Below, one piece after another: positions 17,493 through 25,291 of a DNA stretch of 64,000 nt (position 1 is its first letter; each line of letters starts with the position of its first letter). The notes below the pieces were generated by a model that ran no database searches, was not told the origin of the DNA, and saw nothing but the letters and a program-made list of their open reading frames with translations. Where the stretch lies: contig NZ_FMZC01000001.1 of assembly GCF_900102625.1 (NCBI RefSeq), positions 186,001 to 250,000 on the forward strand, in the 5' to 3' direction. The position numbers and the translations under genes are program-made. This DNA is from Paracidovorax valerianellae (lineage in GTDB: Bacteria; Pseudomonadota; Gammaproteobacteria; Burkholderiales; Burkholderiaceae_C).

Positions 17493-18404
17493 ATGCACAA
17501 CCGCCACGATCCCCGTGTCCTGCCCATGCGCGATGGGGTGAGCCCCAGTTGCGTGGCGCTGCCGTCCGCAGGGCACGGCAGCCTGCTGGACTTTCTGGAG
17601 GAGCGGCTCCCCGCCGTCGGCCGCGAAGCCTGGCTGCAGCGCATGGAGGCTGGCGAAGTGGTGGACGAATTCGGCGTCGCGGCCACGCCCGAGCGGCCGT
17701 TTGCACCCGGCATACGGCTGTACTACTACCGGTCGCTGGAGGAAGAGATCGCCATCCCGTTCGAGGAAACGGTGCTCTACCAGGACGACCACATCCTCGT
17801 GGCCGACAAGCCGCACTTTCTGCCCGTGGTGCCCACGGGCCGCTACCTGCAGCACACGTTGCTGGTGCGGCTCAAGCGCAGGCTGGGCCTGCCCGATCTC
17901 ACGCCCGTGCACCGCATCGACCGCGACACCGCAGGGCTGGTGCTGTTCTCGGTGCGGCGCGACACGCGCGGCGCTTACCAGGCGCTGTTCCGCGACCGCC
18001 GCATCGCCAAGACCTACGAGGCCGTCGCCCCCTGGCGCGAAGACCTGGCGTTCCCGCGCGAGCACGCCAGCCGCATCGAGGAAAGCCCGCAGTTCTTTCG
18101 CATGCAGGAAGTGCCCGGCGAGCCCAATACGCTCACACGCATCGAGGTGCTGCAGGTGGCGGGCGCCTGGGCCCGCTACCGGCTTTCGCCCGTGACGGGC
18201 AAGCGCCACCAGTTGCGAGTTCACATGGCCGCGCTGGGGCTGCCCCTTCGCGGCGATGCGTTCTACCCCGAGGTGAACGACCCGCCCGAAGGCGACTTCT
18301 CGCGGCCGCTGCAGTTGCTGGCGCGATCTCTGGCGTTTGATGATCCGGTCACGGGAGAAGGCCGCAGTTTTCACAGTGCGCGGGAGTTGAACCCGCTGGA
18401 ATGA
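17493..18404 (+). CDS. RluA-family pseudouridine synthase
   Basis: 303 aa from the ATG at 17493 (MHNRHDPRVLPMRDGVS). The catalytic motif HRIDRDTAGLVLF (near residue 150) carries the essential aspartate, preceded by DDHILVADKPHFLPVVPTG and followed by TGKRHQLRVHMAALG. It isomerises uridine to pseudouridine in rRNA or tRNA. The exact target of this subgroup is not evident. It is divergent from the histidine kinase and lies 32 bp before tRNA-Gly. Confidence 0.9.
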   Translation: MHNRHDPRVLPMRDGVSPSCVALPSAGHGSLLDFLEERLPAVGREAWLQRMEAGEVVDEFGVAATPERPFAPGIRLYYYRSLEEEIAIPFEETVLYQDDHILVADKPHFLPVVPTGRYLQHTLLVRLKRRLGLPDLTPVHRIDRDTAGLVLFSVRRDTRGAYQALFRDRRIAKTYEAVAPWREDLAFPREHASRIEESPQFFRMQEVPGEPNTLTRIEVLQVAGAWARYRLSPVTGKRHQLRVHMAALGLPLRGDAFYPEVNDPPEGDFSRPLQLLARSLAFDDPVTGEGRSFHSARELNPLE

Positions 18405-18436
18405 GCGCTGCCGCCGTGCCTATAATTCGCACCGCT

Positions 18437-18510
18437 GCGGGTGTAGTTCAATGGTAGAACGGCAGCTTCCCAAGCTTCATACGAGGGTTCGATTCCCTTC
18501 ACCCGCTCCA
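18437..18510 (+). tRNA. tRNA-Gly, anticodon CCC
   Basis: 74 nt with encoded CCA. Acceptor GCGGGTG pairs with CACCCGC. The D arm is GTTC...GAAC, the anticodon loop is TTCCCAA (anticodon CCC), and the T arm is GAGGG-TTCGATT-CCCTT-like. The anticodon stem GCAGC/GCTTC has one C-T mismatch (second pair). The 3' end (18493-18510) is the attachment site of the integrated element and is duplicated at 25292-25309. Confidence 0.93.
18493..18510 (+). repeat. attL of the tRNA-Gly element
   Basis: TTCCCTTCACCCGCTCCA, the last 18 nt of tRNA-Gly, is repeated exactly at 25292-25309. The two copies bracket the AT-rich 6.8-kb segment with the integrase next to this end. Confidence 0.88.
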
Positions 18511-18631
18511 TCTCTTGTAAGTCGTTGATTTATAACGATTTTATCCAAGAGATGAAGAATGCAACTCACACCTAGAACTCACACAGTTGCTAGAAATTTG
18601 GGCAGTTGGAGCCTCCAACGTGCCGATCCCC

Positions 18632-19933
18632 ATGCCCCGTCTCATCCGGGACAAAAAGTCAGGTGTCTACTTCTTCAGGCTGGTGCTGCCACGTGCAGTA
18701 GCTGGCACACAACAGAAGTGCATGTGCTTTTCTCTCAAAACTCGGGAAAATAAGGTAGCAAGGGCAAAAGCTGCCGTACTGAACCTGCGAGTTGAAATGA
18801 CCAAGCCATTTATTAATCTGGATAATATCCGGGAGCTGATTAATATTGACCTGAAAAATGGAATTTTTCAGGCTGATACCGCTGAAGAGCAAGAGCGGGG
18901 ATTGAAAATCCTGGAGGCTATGGGCAAAGCCCAAGCTGCCATCTCTCCACTGCAAGCAGCACCAGCTAACAACATCAAAATGACCACTTACGATGAAGCG
19001 GTGGCTGGTTTCCTGTCTGAGCTTACCCCCACCCTCAAAAGTACTACGGTCTACAAATACAAAAAATCCTTTGAGTTTTTCCGTAATTATTTTTCAAGCG
19101 TAGATATCAACTCCTACTCAAAAGAAGATATTAAGACCTTCAAAAATAAAATGCTGGCAGAGCAGAAGGTGCCCCACACTATCAATGGCTTCTTGGGGTG
19201 CCTGCGTGGGTTGTTTGACTATGCTATCAAAAATGGATTGAGAACAGACCAAAACAATCCAGTAGAGGGCATGTATATCAAGAATAGCAAGAAGCAGTTG
19301 AAGTCCCGAGATCAGTTCTACGAAGACGACTTGCAGGCTATTTTTGAATGGACTAACTACAAGACCTACGCCAAAAAGCCAGACTATTACTGGGGGCCTC
19401 TTATCTGTCTCTACACCGGCATGCGCCCAGAAGAGATCACAACCCTTGAGGTTAAAAATATCAGGCAGGACGATGGAGTTCACTTCTTTCAAGTAAAAGA
19501 TGCCAAAACGCCTGCTGGAGTTCGCCCTATCCCCATTCATTCCCAATTGATTAAAATGGGACTATTGGAGTATGTTGATAAAATTAAGAAAAAAGAAAAA
19601 CTGTTTTGGTACTTGAAAAATGGTCACAATGGAACCAAGAAAAATATGTCCAGGAGTTTTTCCCTGTATCTTGAAGATGTTGAAGTGAAGCAAGATGACA
19701 ATTGCTTCTATTCCTTGAGGCACACTGTTATTACTCGGCTTGTTGCACGCAACGTCAATAATTCAACTATTTACACCCTTTCGGGTCACGTGAGTGACAA
19801 ATCAACTCACTACAACTACCTGCATGAACTGCCTATGAAGACACTCAAAGAGGCTGTTGAGAAGCTGGATTGGCACGAGAAGATTGGTTTTACCGGATTT
19901 GACTATCTCCAGGCATTTACTGTATTTGACTAA
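18632..19933 (+). CDS. Tyrosine recombinase/integrase of the tRNA-Gly element
   Basis: 433 aa from the ATG at 18632 (MPRLIRDKKSGVYFFRLVLP). An in-frame TTG at 18587 could add 15 residues. The N-terminal arm-binding part and a SAM-like core-binding domain (about residues 120-210) precede the catalytic domain. Candidate catalytic residues are Arg265 (YTGMRPEEI), Arg363 and His364 (YSLRHTVITRL), His386 (LSGHVS) and nucleophile Tyr394 (STHYNYLH). The usual His of HxLR is a Tyr here. It would integrate and excise the element at the tRNA-Gly 3' end. Codon use is AT-rich, unlike the flanking genes. Confidence 0.9.
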   Translation: MPRLIRDKKSGVYFFRLVLPRAVAGTQQKCMCFSLKTRENKVARAKAAVLNLRVEMTKPFINLDNIRELINIDLKNGIFQADTAEEQERGLKILEAMGKAQAAISPLQAAPANNIKMTTYDEAVAGFLSELTPTLKSTTVYKYKKSFEFFRNYFSSVDINSYSKEDIKTFKNKMLAEQKVPHTINGFLGCLRGLFDYAIKNGLRTDQNNPVEGMYIKNSKKQLKSRDQFYEDDLQAIFEWTNYKTYAKKPDYYWGPLICLYTGMRPEEITTLEVKNIRQDDGVHFFQVKDAKTPAGVRPIPIHSQLIKMGLLEYVDKIKKKEKLFWYLKNGHNGTKKNMSRSFSLYLEDVEVKQDDNCFYSLRHTVITRLVARNVNNSTIYTLSGHVSDKSTHYNYLHELPMKTLKEAVEKLDWHEKIGFTGFDYLQAFTVFD

Positions 19934-19936
19934 TCC

Positions 19937-20039
19937 TTGACAAAAGTAAATATTTTGCTTTAATGTATATTGCAAGGGTTGATGTAATGCCGAAAGGTTG
20001 CACTGATGCTAAAAAGCCACCTAATCAGGTGGCTTTTTT
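19937..20039 (+). ncRNA. Candidate small RNA with own promoter and terminator
   Basis: TTGACA at 19937-19942 and a -10-like TTTAAT/TAATGT at 19959-19966 give near-consensus spacing. About 70 nt downstream lies a rho-independent terminator with stem AGCCACCT (20015-20022), loop AATC, stem AGGTGGCT (20027-20034) and a T run. No ORF of useful length lies between. The transcript would contain one arm of the 12-bp inverted repeat. Function unknown. Confidence 0.5.
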
Positions 20040-20472
20040 GTTGCCTTGACATTTGCAAATTATCTGTTTGAATAATTAGTGTCAATATGCGGTGCACGTC
20101 AACCCTTGCAGGTTCCCGGCTTCTACATATTCAGTAAGTTCCTTTAGGACAGTTTGGCTTAGTAGACGAAGTGGAAAAAATAGCAACTACCTGATGAAAA
20201 TCAGCACTTAGCCCCAAATACCCCGAAGTAAAAGATTACAGACACAAGGCAGTCTCAACAACTGGCTGAAGAGACTAAAGCGGACACTGTGCACAGTCTC
20301 ACCCAAGCTTAAGCAAACGGGGCACAGCTACTGAAAATAGTAGGAATTGTAAAAAGGCGAGAGATTTTCCTTCTCCCTCAGGATTTATGGCAATAGAGAT
20401 TTTTATAGCTCTATCTACATACAAGAAACATAGCCAACCCCGAAGAATTTTTTTAAATTCGGGTTAGGGTAA

Positions 20473-20508
20473 GCTATTTTCAGGACCCGGCAGGGTTCTG
20501 AAAATAGC
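20473..20508. repeat. 16-bp hairpin with GGCA loop
   Basis: GCTATTTTCAGGACCC (20473-20488), loop GGCA, then GGGTTCTGAAAATAGC (20493-20508). The arms pair at all but one position (G-T). It lies in the element's non-coding region 106 bp before the stop of the small membrane protein gene and has no T run, so it is not an ordinary terminator. Confidence 0.7.
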
Positions 20509-20613
20509 AGATCAGCAATCTATTATGAAATATAGAGTAAATATCTACTGCGAAGCATAGATCTTCGAAGAAGATGAGCAAAGCGAATAAAAAAGGAAAG
20601 CGCGGCAAAAAAA

Positions 20614-20919
20614 CTAAATTAAGTAAGACACCGTGCGCTCATAACACTTTTTAAAATCATTGATTCCCCAGCGTATTGAACAATATTCCAAAAAATCGAT
20701 TTTTATTTTTTCGTCGATTTCTTCAATTGGTTTGATGTCTAGGATATCAACAATAGGATTTTTAAATATAATCTGAAACGTTGGCTTTGACTTAATAAAA
20801 GGATTCCAATGTGAACCTACCTCATGGTCTCCAACGTAATCATCTAAACCAATAAAAATCCAAGATAAAAAAAACAGTGGCAAGCCCATTAAAAGAATAT
20901 AGCGGACGCGAATTTTCAT
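20614..20919 (-). CDS. Small membrane-anchored protein beside the amidase
   Basis: 101 aa (MKIRVRYILLMGLPLFFLSW). One N-terminal hydrophobic segment or uncleaved signal anchor (about residues 7-25) is followed by a charged, probably periplasmic domain with two cysteines (EYCSIRW and KKCYERT). Its ATG overlaps the TAA of the amidase gene, so the two are co-translated. No family recognised. Size, location and periplasmic topology fit an immunity protein for the amidase, but this is inference. Confidence 0.6.
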   Translation of the reverse strand: MKIRVRYILLMGLPLFFLSWIFIGLDDYVGDHEVGSHWNPFIKSKPTFQIIFKNPIVDILDIKPIEEIDEKIKIDFLEYCSIRWGINDFKKCYERTVSYLI

Positions 20920-21869
20920 TATGGCCTTTCAAATCCAAATTTATTTCTAAGCTGTTCTGCAATGATCATTCCATAAATTCCCGGGCAGGCGCGACTAGTT
21001 CCAGTAGCTACAGCAAATTCACGATGACCACCTAATTTTTTTATAGGGAAAAACTCGGCTAATGTCCTTACCAACTTTTCCGCGCTAGTCAATTGCACCT
21101 CTGGAGGCTCATCACGACTGACATCAAGCCTATCCTTTTGGACACTTAAAAATTCAGAACCGGCAGATTTCAGCCCCTCTTTTTTTGCCACATTGAGAAT
21201 TCCTGGACCATATTTCCCAGCTTCGCCTCTTGCACTAAAATCAGCAAGGAAAACTAAACCAATTATTCCTGTATTAGATTTCGCCACATGAGCTCCCTTG
21301 TCTCTGATATCAAGAGCTTCATAAATAGTGCCTGAGCAATCTATTGCATAATGATAGCTCACCTGACCGAACTTGCTCATATCGATTTTTTCAACCTGCC
21401 TAAGTGAATCGATTCCAGCAGCTCCACAACTGAAAGAATTACCCGCATGGTGAATGGCGATAGCCTTGTAATCCCAGTCATTTCCCGGTAATTTAGCAGG
21501 ATTGATAGCATTCCATTGCTTGCGCTCAATTACTCCTAGCCTGTTAATAATGGCTTGCCTGACATCACCCCGATCTGTGGACATACGCGCAGCCAGAGGA
21601 TTTGCTACACGCACAATATTTTTATTTAAAGTGCGATGTGTGATGCTGTTTGGAAAAATTACTGAATCTGCCGGGCAAATTCCACTCATCGTTTGGAAGA
21701 TATAAATTGCTTCTAGAGTTTCTTGTGAAATTAGCCCATTTTCTCTAACAGCCACATATCCTATCTTCGACTTCAGATGGTAATTCAATGCCTTCTGAAC
21801 AGCCATCACCTCATGGGGCTTGTTACCTGTAGTTCTCCCGATAGGTGAAGAAATTTTTAAGCCTGACAT
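20919..21869 (-). CDS. Peptidoglycan-binding and N-acetylmuramoyl-L-alanine amidase (PGRP/Amidase_2) protein
   Basis: 316 aa. No signal peptide. Residues about 15-65 look like a peptidoglycan-binding module (EVMAVQKALNYHLKSKIGY...ETLEAIYIFQ). The amidase domain (about 110-315) has AIHHAGNSFSCG, SYHYAIDCSGTIYEALDI, GAHVAKSNTGIIGLVF and, at the end, GGHREFAVATGTSRACPG. The Zn ligands would be the His of IHHAG, the His of GGHRE and the Cys of ACPG. It would cleave the lactoyl-peptide bond of cell-wall peptidoglycan. Lack of a signal peptide with a paired small membrane protein suggests an exported effector, for example through a type VI system, or a phage-like lysin. No secretion genes are nearby. 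Confidence 0.82.
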   Translation of the reverse strand: MSGLKISSPIGRTTGNKPHEVMAVQKALNYHLKSKIGYVAVRENGLISQETLEAIYIFQTMSGICPADSVIFPNSITHRTLNKNIVRVANPLAARMSTDRGDVRQAIINRLGVIERKQWNAINPAKLPGNDWDYKAIAIHHAGNSFSCGAAGIDSLRQVEKIDMSKFGQVSYHYAIDCSGTIYEALDIRDKGAHVAKSNTGIIGLVFLADFSARGEAGKYGPGILNVAKKEGLKSAGSEFLSVQKDRLDVSRDEPPEVQLTSAEKLVRTLAEFFPIKKLGGHREFAVATGTSRACPGIYGMIIAEQLRNKFGFERP

Positions 21870-21877
21870 AAATTTAA

Positions 21878-22228
21878 CTAATGCTCCCTTTTTAAATGAC
21901 TAGTTAATTTTTGCACGATCTCAACCACAAACTTCATATTATTTTTATCAAGTGCTTGGAGCAATTGAGCTATCTCATGAGCTCCTGACTGCGTGGAGCC
22001 GCTGGCTGTAGGAATGAAAGCTTCAACTGGACAGTTGAGCACATTGGCTAGTTCTACCAGCCTGGGAATGGTAGGCATCACAACACCTCTTTCCATGCGT
22101 GATACAGCCTCTGGGCCTACCTCCAGCCTCTCAGCTAGCTGATCCTGTGACATGCCTGCTGACAGCCTTCTAGCTCGAATTGACGCTCCCACATCTGTAG
22201 CAATTTTTTTGTCAAAGTCATCTTTCAT
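21878..22228 (-). CDS. XRE-family HTH transcriptional regulator
   Basis: 116 aa. The helix-turn-helix spans about residues 14-70 (IRARRLSAGMSQDQLAERLEVGPEAVSRMERG in pattern), followed by a short helical tail. Its stop lies 8 bp before the amidase start, so the three genes probably form one operon. The region upstream (22229-22401) carries repeated CAACC/GGTTG half-sites, likely its own operators shared with the divergent membrane-protein gene. Confidence 0.87.
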   Translation of the reverse strand: MKDDFDKKIATDVGASIRARRLSAGMSQDQLAERLEVGPEAVSRMERGVVMPTIPRLVELANVLNCPVEAFIPTASGSTQSGAHEIAQLLQALDKNNMKFVVEIVQKLTSHLKREH

Positions 22229-22245
22229 AGGTGTTTGCTCCTTGT

Positions 22246-22260
22246 CAACCCGTTAGGTTG
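22246..22260. promoter_or_regulatory. Candidate operator of the XRE regulator
   Basis: Inverted repeat CAACC-CGTTA-GGTTG, 18 bp upstream of the regulator start. Further half-sites follow in the same intergenic region: GCAACC (22264-22269), GGTTGCC (22313-22319) and AGGTTGCC (22334-22341). Spacing around a divergent promoter suggests autoregulation. Confidence 0.45.
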
Positions 22261-22401
22261 AGAGCAACCACTCTTGACATGAAGTACAAAAGTGGTAGAA
22301 AGCGACCAATCTGGTTGCCGTTGGCAGCAATTTAGGTTGCCTTGTCCAGATGCCTAGGACTTGCTGCAAGTTCTGACGACTAACTACTTTTGCTGAGCAT
22401 C

Positions 22402-22818
22402 ATGGAAAAATTTGAGGGTGTACTTACCACACTTGGCAGTGCCAAGGTTCTGCAACATGCACACCAATATTCAGTTATTGAGATCGGAGGTCGGATTATT
22501 CAGAACAAATTTATCGCAAATGGTTTGCAAAATTATTTGGTTGATGCACTGAAAAGTCATAAACCTGTGACGCTTTGGGTTCGTGGAAAGCTGATTGTTG
22601 GAGTTAAAATTTCAGAAGATCAGCTCTATTTGAGTAAATACAAATTGAGCGGATCGGACTGGGCAATGCTTTTTATGAGCATTCCCCTCATGATTATTTT
22701 GATCGGATTTGTACTTGCGGCATTCCAAATCGGAAAAATTTTTGCCAGTAGTTTTGCAAACTCTGACATTAAGAAAATTCCAGGCGACAGGAAAGTTTTT
22801 ATTGAAGCAGTCGCATAA
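22402..22818 (+). CDS. Hypothetical membrane protein of the element
   Basis: 138 aa from the ATG at 22402 (MEKFEGVLTTLGSAKVLQHAHQ); an in-frame TTG at 22390 is possible. A soluble, beta-rich-looking N-terminal part (about residues 1-80) precedes one strong transmembrane segment (about 87-112, MLFMSIPLMIILIGFVLAAF) and a short tail. No family recognised. Divergent from the XRE regulator. Confidence 0.6.
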   Translation: MEKFEGVLTTLGSAKVLQHAHQYSVIEIGGRIIQNKFIANGLQNYLVDALKSHKPVTLWVRGKLIVGVKISEDQLYLSKYKLSGSDWAMLFMSIPLMIILIGFVLAAFQIGKIFASSFANSDIKKIPGDRKVFIEAVA

Positions 22819-23199
22819 AACTCAGTTGAAAATAAACACCCCGTAAAAGTAACACCAATTCATCACAGAAGTAATGACAAGGAAAGTCAATATTTGAAGT
22901 GTTACTCACCACACATGAAATGAAAAAGTAACGCCGCGAAGCCAGACCACCGGAAGGTGAAAAGCAGGCTTTTTAAAGAGCGCCGCATTTAAAATAAAGT
23001 CGCCAGTAGGCGGCTTTTTTTATTTGCGGAAGGCTGTTGGATGTTTGGTATTTTGAATTTCCCCGGAGGGGCGAGCCAACACGTAGTGTTGACCTTTTAA
23101 ACAACGTGCAAAAGGTGTAGTGAGTTACACCTGAAGGGTGTGGTATTTACAACTGCAAAATAACAGCTAAGATAATAAGAAAGAGAAGGCAAAACCTCC
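22819..23199. other. Non-coding region upstream of the relaxase gene, candidate oriT
   Basis: Holds a long hairpin around 22983-23030 whose core AAGTCGCC-AGTA-GGCGGCTT plus T run acts as a terminator. Three small hairpins follow close to mob: CAACAC-GTA-GTGTTG (23077-23091), GGTGTA...TACACC (23114-23131) and ACACC...GGTGT (23127-23141). MobV relaxases nick at an inverted repeat just upstream of their gene, and the TAGTGTTG here resembles the pMV158-type TAGTGTG nick region. The placement is therefore apt, but the assignment is inference. Confidence 0.45.
22997..23021 (+). terminator. Rho-independent terminator
   Basis: Stem AAGTCGCC, loop AGTA, stem GGCGGCTT, followed by a run of T. It lies between the membrane-protein gene and the relaxase region. 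Extended pairing on both sides (CCGCA...TGCGG) makes a larger hairpin. Confidence 0.7.
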
Positions 23200-24195
23200 A
23201 TGCACAGCATAATAAGAACAAAAAAGCATAAGTCAATAGCTGGGTTGAAATTCAGAGAAAAACACACCTATAGAATCAACCCTACTCCAAATGCAGATCC
23301 TGCAAAACAACATAAAAACAAATTGCTGTTTGGGCAGGAAAATTACTCAGCCGTAGCTGATAATTTTCTGCAAAATTATCAGGCTGCTGGAAATAAAATC
23401 AGGAAAGATGCAGTGCTGACAATTGAGTATTTACTAACTGCAAGTCCCGAATTTTTTGACGAAGGTCCAAAAAATGAGCGGGACGCAAGATTAAAAAATT
23501 GGTGCGAAGCTCAAATTGAGTTCATGAAAAAAGAGCATGGAGAGAAAAATATTCTCTGCATGTATCTGCATCTAGATGAAAAGACACCACACATAGAAGT
23601 CTATGTTGTGCCGATAGATGCCAAAGGAAAGCTCAACTGCAAGAGCTTCCTTGGTGGTCAGGCGAAGCTCAGAGATCTACAGACTAGGTATGCCAACCAC
23701 AATAAAGACTTTGGTCTTCAGCGTGGTTTAAATGGCTCCAAAGCCACACACCAGCAAGTGCAGAAGTTCTATGAGCAGATCAAGCAGCCTGTAAAAGTGA
23801 ACAATGAGAATTTGCAAAAGGCAGTGAAGCTAGAAGCCCCTGCCCTAAAAAATATCTTGAATCCTGATGTCTATTTGAAAGAACAGGAAGCAAAAATATA
23901 TGCAAAGGTTGCCAGACTGTTTGCATCGACAGTCTATGAAAATAAAATTATTCAGCAAGCCAAGAAGATTCTGCGTGAGTGGAAGCGTGCGGAAGCTGAT
24001 GCTGAAAAATTAAAATATAAGCTGGAGAGTGAGAAAGAAGCTTTGCAAAAAAAGCTCAACAGGCATACTAAAGCCATTCAGCAACTGGATCAGCTACAGA
24101 TTGACAATAAAGATTTGCAGAAAAGTCTGTCAAATGCACTTATCGAAAACCAGCTTTTAAAAAATAATATCAATCCCAGTAAAGTAAAAATGTGA
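23200..24195 (+). CDS. MobV-family relaxase (Pre/Mob)
   Basis: 331 aa. The N-terminal relaxase domain shows the family's histidine motif in MYLHLDEKTPHIEVYVVPID (about residues 126-145, H-x-D-E-x-T-P-H), and an upstream region rich in basic residues. The C-terminal third (about 235-330) is a long coiled coil (EWKRAEADAEKLKYKLESEK in style). It would nick oriT and pilot single-stranded element DNA during mobilization by a helper conjugation system. Start at the ATG 23200, with GAGAAGG upstream as ribosome binding site. Confidence 0.9.
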   Translation: MHSIIRTKKHKSIAGLKFREKHTYRINPTPNADPAKQHKNKLLFGQENYSAVADNFLQNYQAAGNKIRKDAVLTIEYLLTASPEFFDEGPKNERDARLKNWCEAQIEFMKKEHGEKNILCMYLHLDEKTPHIEVYVVPIDAKGKLNCKSFLGGQAKLRDLQTRYANHNKDFGLQRGLNGSKATHQQVQKFYEQIKQPVKVNNENLQKAVKLEAPALKNILNPDVYLKEQEAKIYAKVARLFASTVYENKIIQQAKKILREWKRAEADAEKLKYKLESEKEALQKKLNRHTKAIQQLDQLQIDNKDLQKSLSNALIENQLLKNNINPSKVKM

Positions 24196-24314
24196 ATTTA
24201 TCGGGATTTCTTTCCCAAGTGCTCACAAGTTTTTTCCACAAGCTCAAGTACAAATTGACGATCTGCTCTGTTTAGAGATGTAGTGAAACGAAATAAAAGG
24301 AAGGTGGTTGAATT

Positions 24315-24827
24315 TTATTTCAAAAATTCAGCAGGCTTGGTCGCACTAATTTCAGCGATATCGGCAATATCAATCTCCCATTCAGCAAATACTTTCGAAT
24401 AAAGATTGAGTATGTCTCCGCCGTTGTCTTTTTTAATTTCTCCGAGCATTTTCGTGAGGTCTGCTAAGTTTCCGACCGTGGCACTATGCTGATCGGGCTG
24501 GCTTTGCGGCCTATTGCTTTTTACGAAATCTTCGGAAGGAAATTTATATATCACTATATTGTCAACAGTGAAATAAAATTTAGTATCTTTTCCTATTATT
24601 CCGAGAGAGCTTGGAATTAATAGCTCACTTTTCTTGTCAAGGATATAGCCTGGCTTGATTGAAGTTCCTGGCGCAATCATTACGAACTTATCGTGACCTT
24701 TTTCGTGGATTTTAAATATCCCAATCACTAATCCGTAATGCGGCCCTTTTGTTTGCCCTGCCGACTCAAAACCTTGGGACAAAAGAACAACGTCTCCAAT
24801 TTTTGGAGAAATCCAAGAGATCGACAT
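24315..24827 (-). CDS. Unknown protein, weakly MazF/PemK-like N-terminus
   Basis: 170 aa from the ATG at 24827 (MSISWISPKIGDVVLLSQGF). The N-terminal 100 residues have a beta-barrel pattern with GDVVLL, HYGLVIG and MIAPGTS, distantly reminiscent of the SH3-like PemK/MazF toxin fold, but the match is by eye only. The C-terminal 60 residues are helical. The start is separated by 4 nt from the stop of the 68-aa gene upstream, so they form a pair. Toxin function is a guess. Confidence 0.45.
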   Translation of the reverse strand: MSISWISPKIGDVVLLSQGFESAGQTKGPHYGLVIGIFKIHEKGHDKFVMIAPGTSIKPGYILDKKSELLIPSSLGIIGKDTKFYFTVDNIVIYKFPSEDFVKSNRPQSQPDQHSATVGNLADLTKMLGEIKKDNGGDILNLYSKVFAEWEIDIADIAEISATKPAEFLK

Positions 24828-24831
24828 CAAT

Positions 24832-25038
24832 TTACTTCAGAAATTCAGCGCCCTTCATCATTTTTACGCCTTTTGGATATTTTTGCTTGAATTCATTTAA
24901 GGCGCTATTTCGGACGGAGACTCTATACGCTCGCTCTTGATCCTGCGATGATCTCGCCGGCGTAGATTTTTCGGCCGAAGAAAATCGGCTTTCGCTTTGC
25001 AATACGGATGCAATTCCGTTGCTCATAAATTTATTCAT
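24832..25038 (-). CDS. Small unknown protein, possible antitoxin partner
   Basis: 68 aa from the ATG at 25038 (MNKFMSNGIASVLQSESRF), chosen because AAGGA sits 5 nt upstream. A start at 25089 lacks a ribosome binding site. Ser-rich, flexible N-terminal half and a basic C-terminal half (ERAYRVSVRNSALNEF then KYPKGVKMMKGAEFLK). No family recognised. Small size and tight coupling to the next gene are what an antitoxin gene looks like, nothing more. Confidence 0.5.
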   Translation of the reverse strand: MNKFMSNGIASVLQSESRFSSAEKSTPARSSQDQERAYRVSVRNSALNEFKQKYPKGVKMMKGAEFLK

Positions 25039-25291
25039 ATTAATCCTTAGGCTTTTATATCTTTGGCCGCATTTTAATATGTTTACCACAGATTGCCCAG
25101 GTCGTCAATCGGTACTTGATGACGTTGAGTCGCTGTACTCGCTTAGTTGTGCTCGCGTTTGTGGGCTCTGTCTAAGCACGTGCGTTACCATGAGTACTCA
25201 CACATCTAACCCACACATTTCTGCTCAAATATTAGGCAATTTGTGAGATAAGTTGTTGATTTCATTGAGGTTGAGGGCCAATAAAGTTTTG

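Larger units (their letters stand above)
19934..20613. other. 680-bp non-coding region of the element, rich in inverted repeats
   Basis: No convincing ORF. It holds a candidate small RNA (19937-20039), a 12-bp inverted repeat TGCAAGGGTTGA (19971-19982 and 20099-20110), a 12-bp palindrome ACTGTGCACAGT (20286-20297), the hairpin CTACT-GAAAAT-AGTAG (20328-20343), a bulged AACCCCGAA/TTCGGGTT hairpin (about 20434-20466) and a 16-bp hairpin at 20473-20508. The density suggests replication, transfer or regulatory RNA function, none proven. Confidence 0.5.

Noticed and set aside
18511-18552. Nested inverted repeat (TCTCTTG...CAAGAGA) right after tRNA-Gly as a terminator
   Set aside because: No T run follows, and it belongs to the element side of attL. 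The original tRNA terminator is recognisable at 25355-25379. It may instead be an integrase-binding arm, which I could not support.
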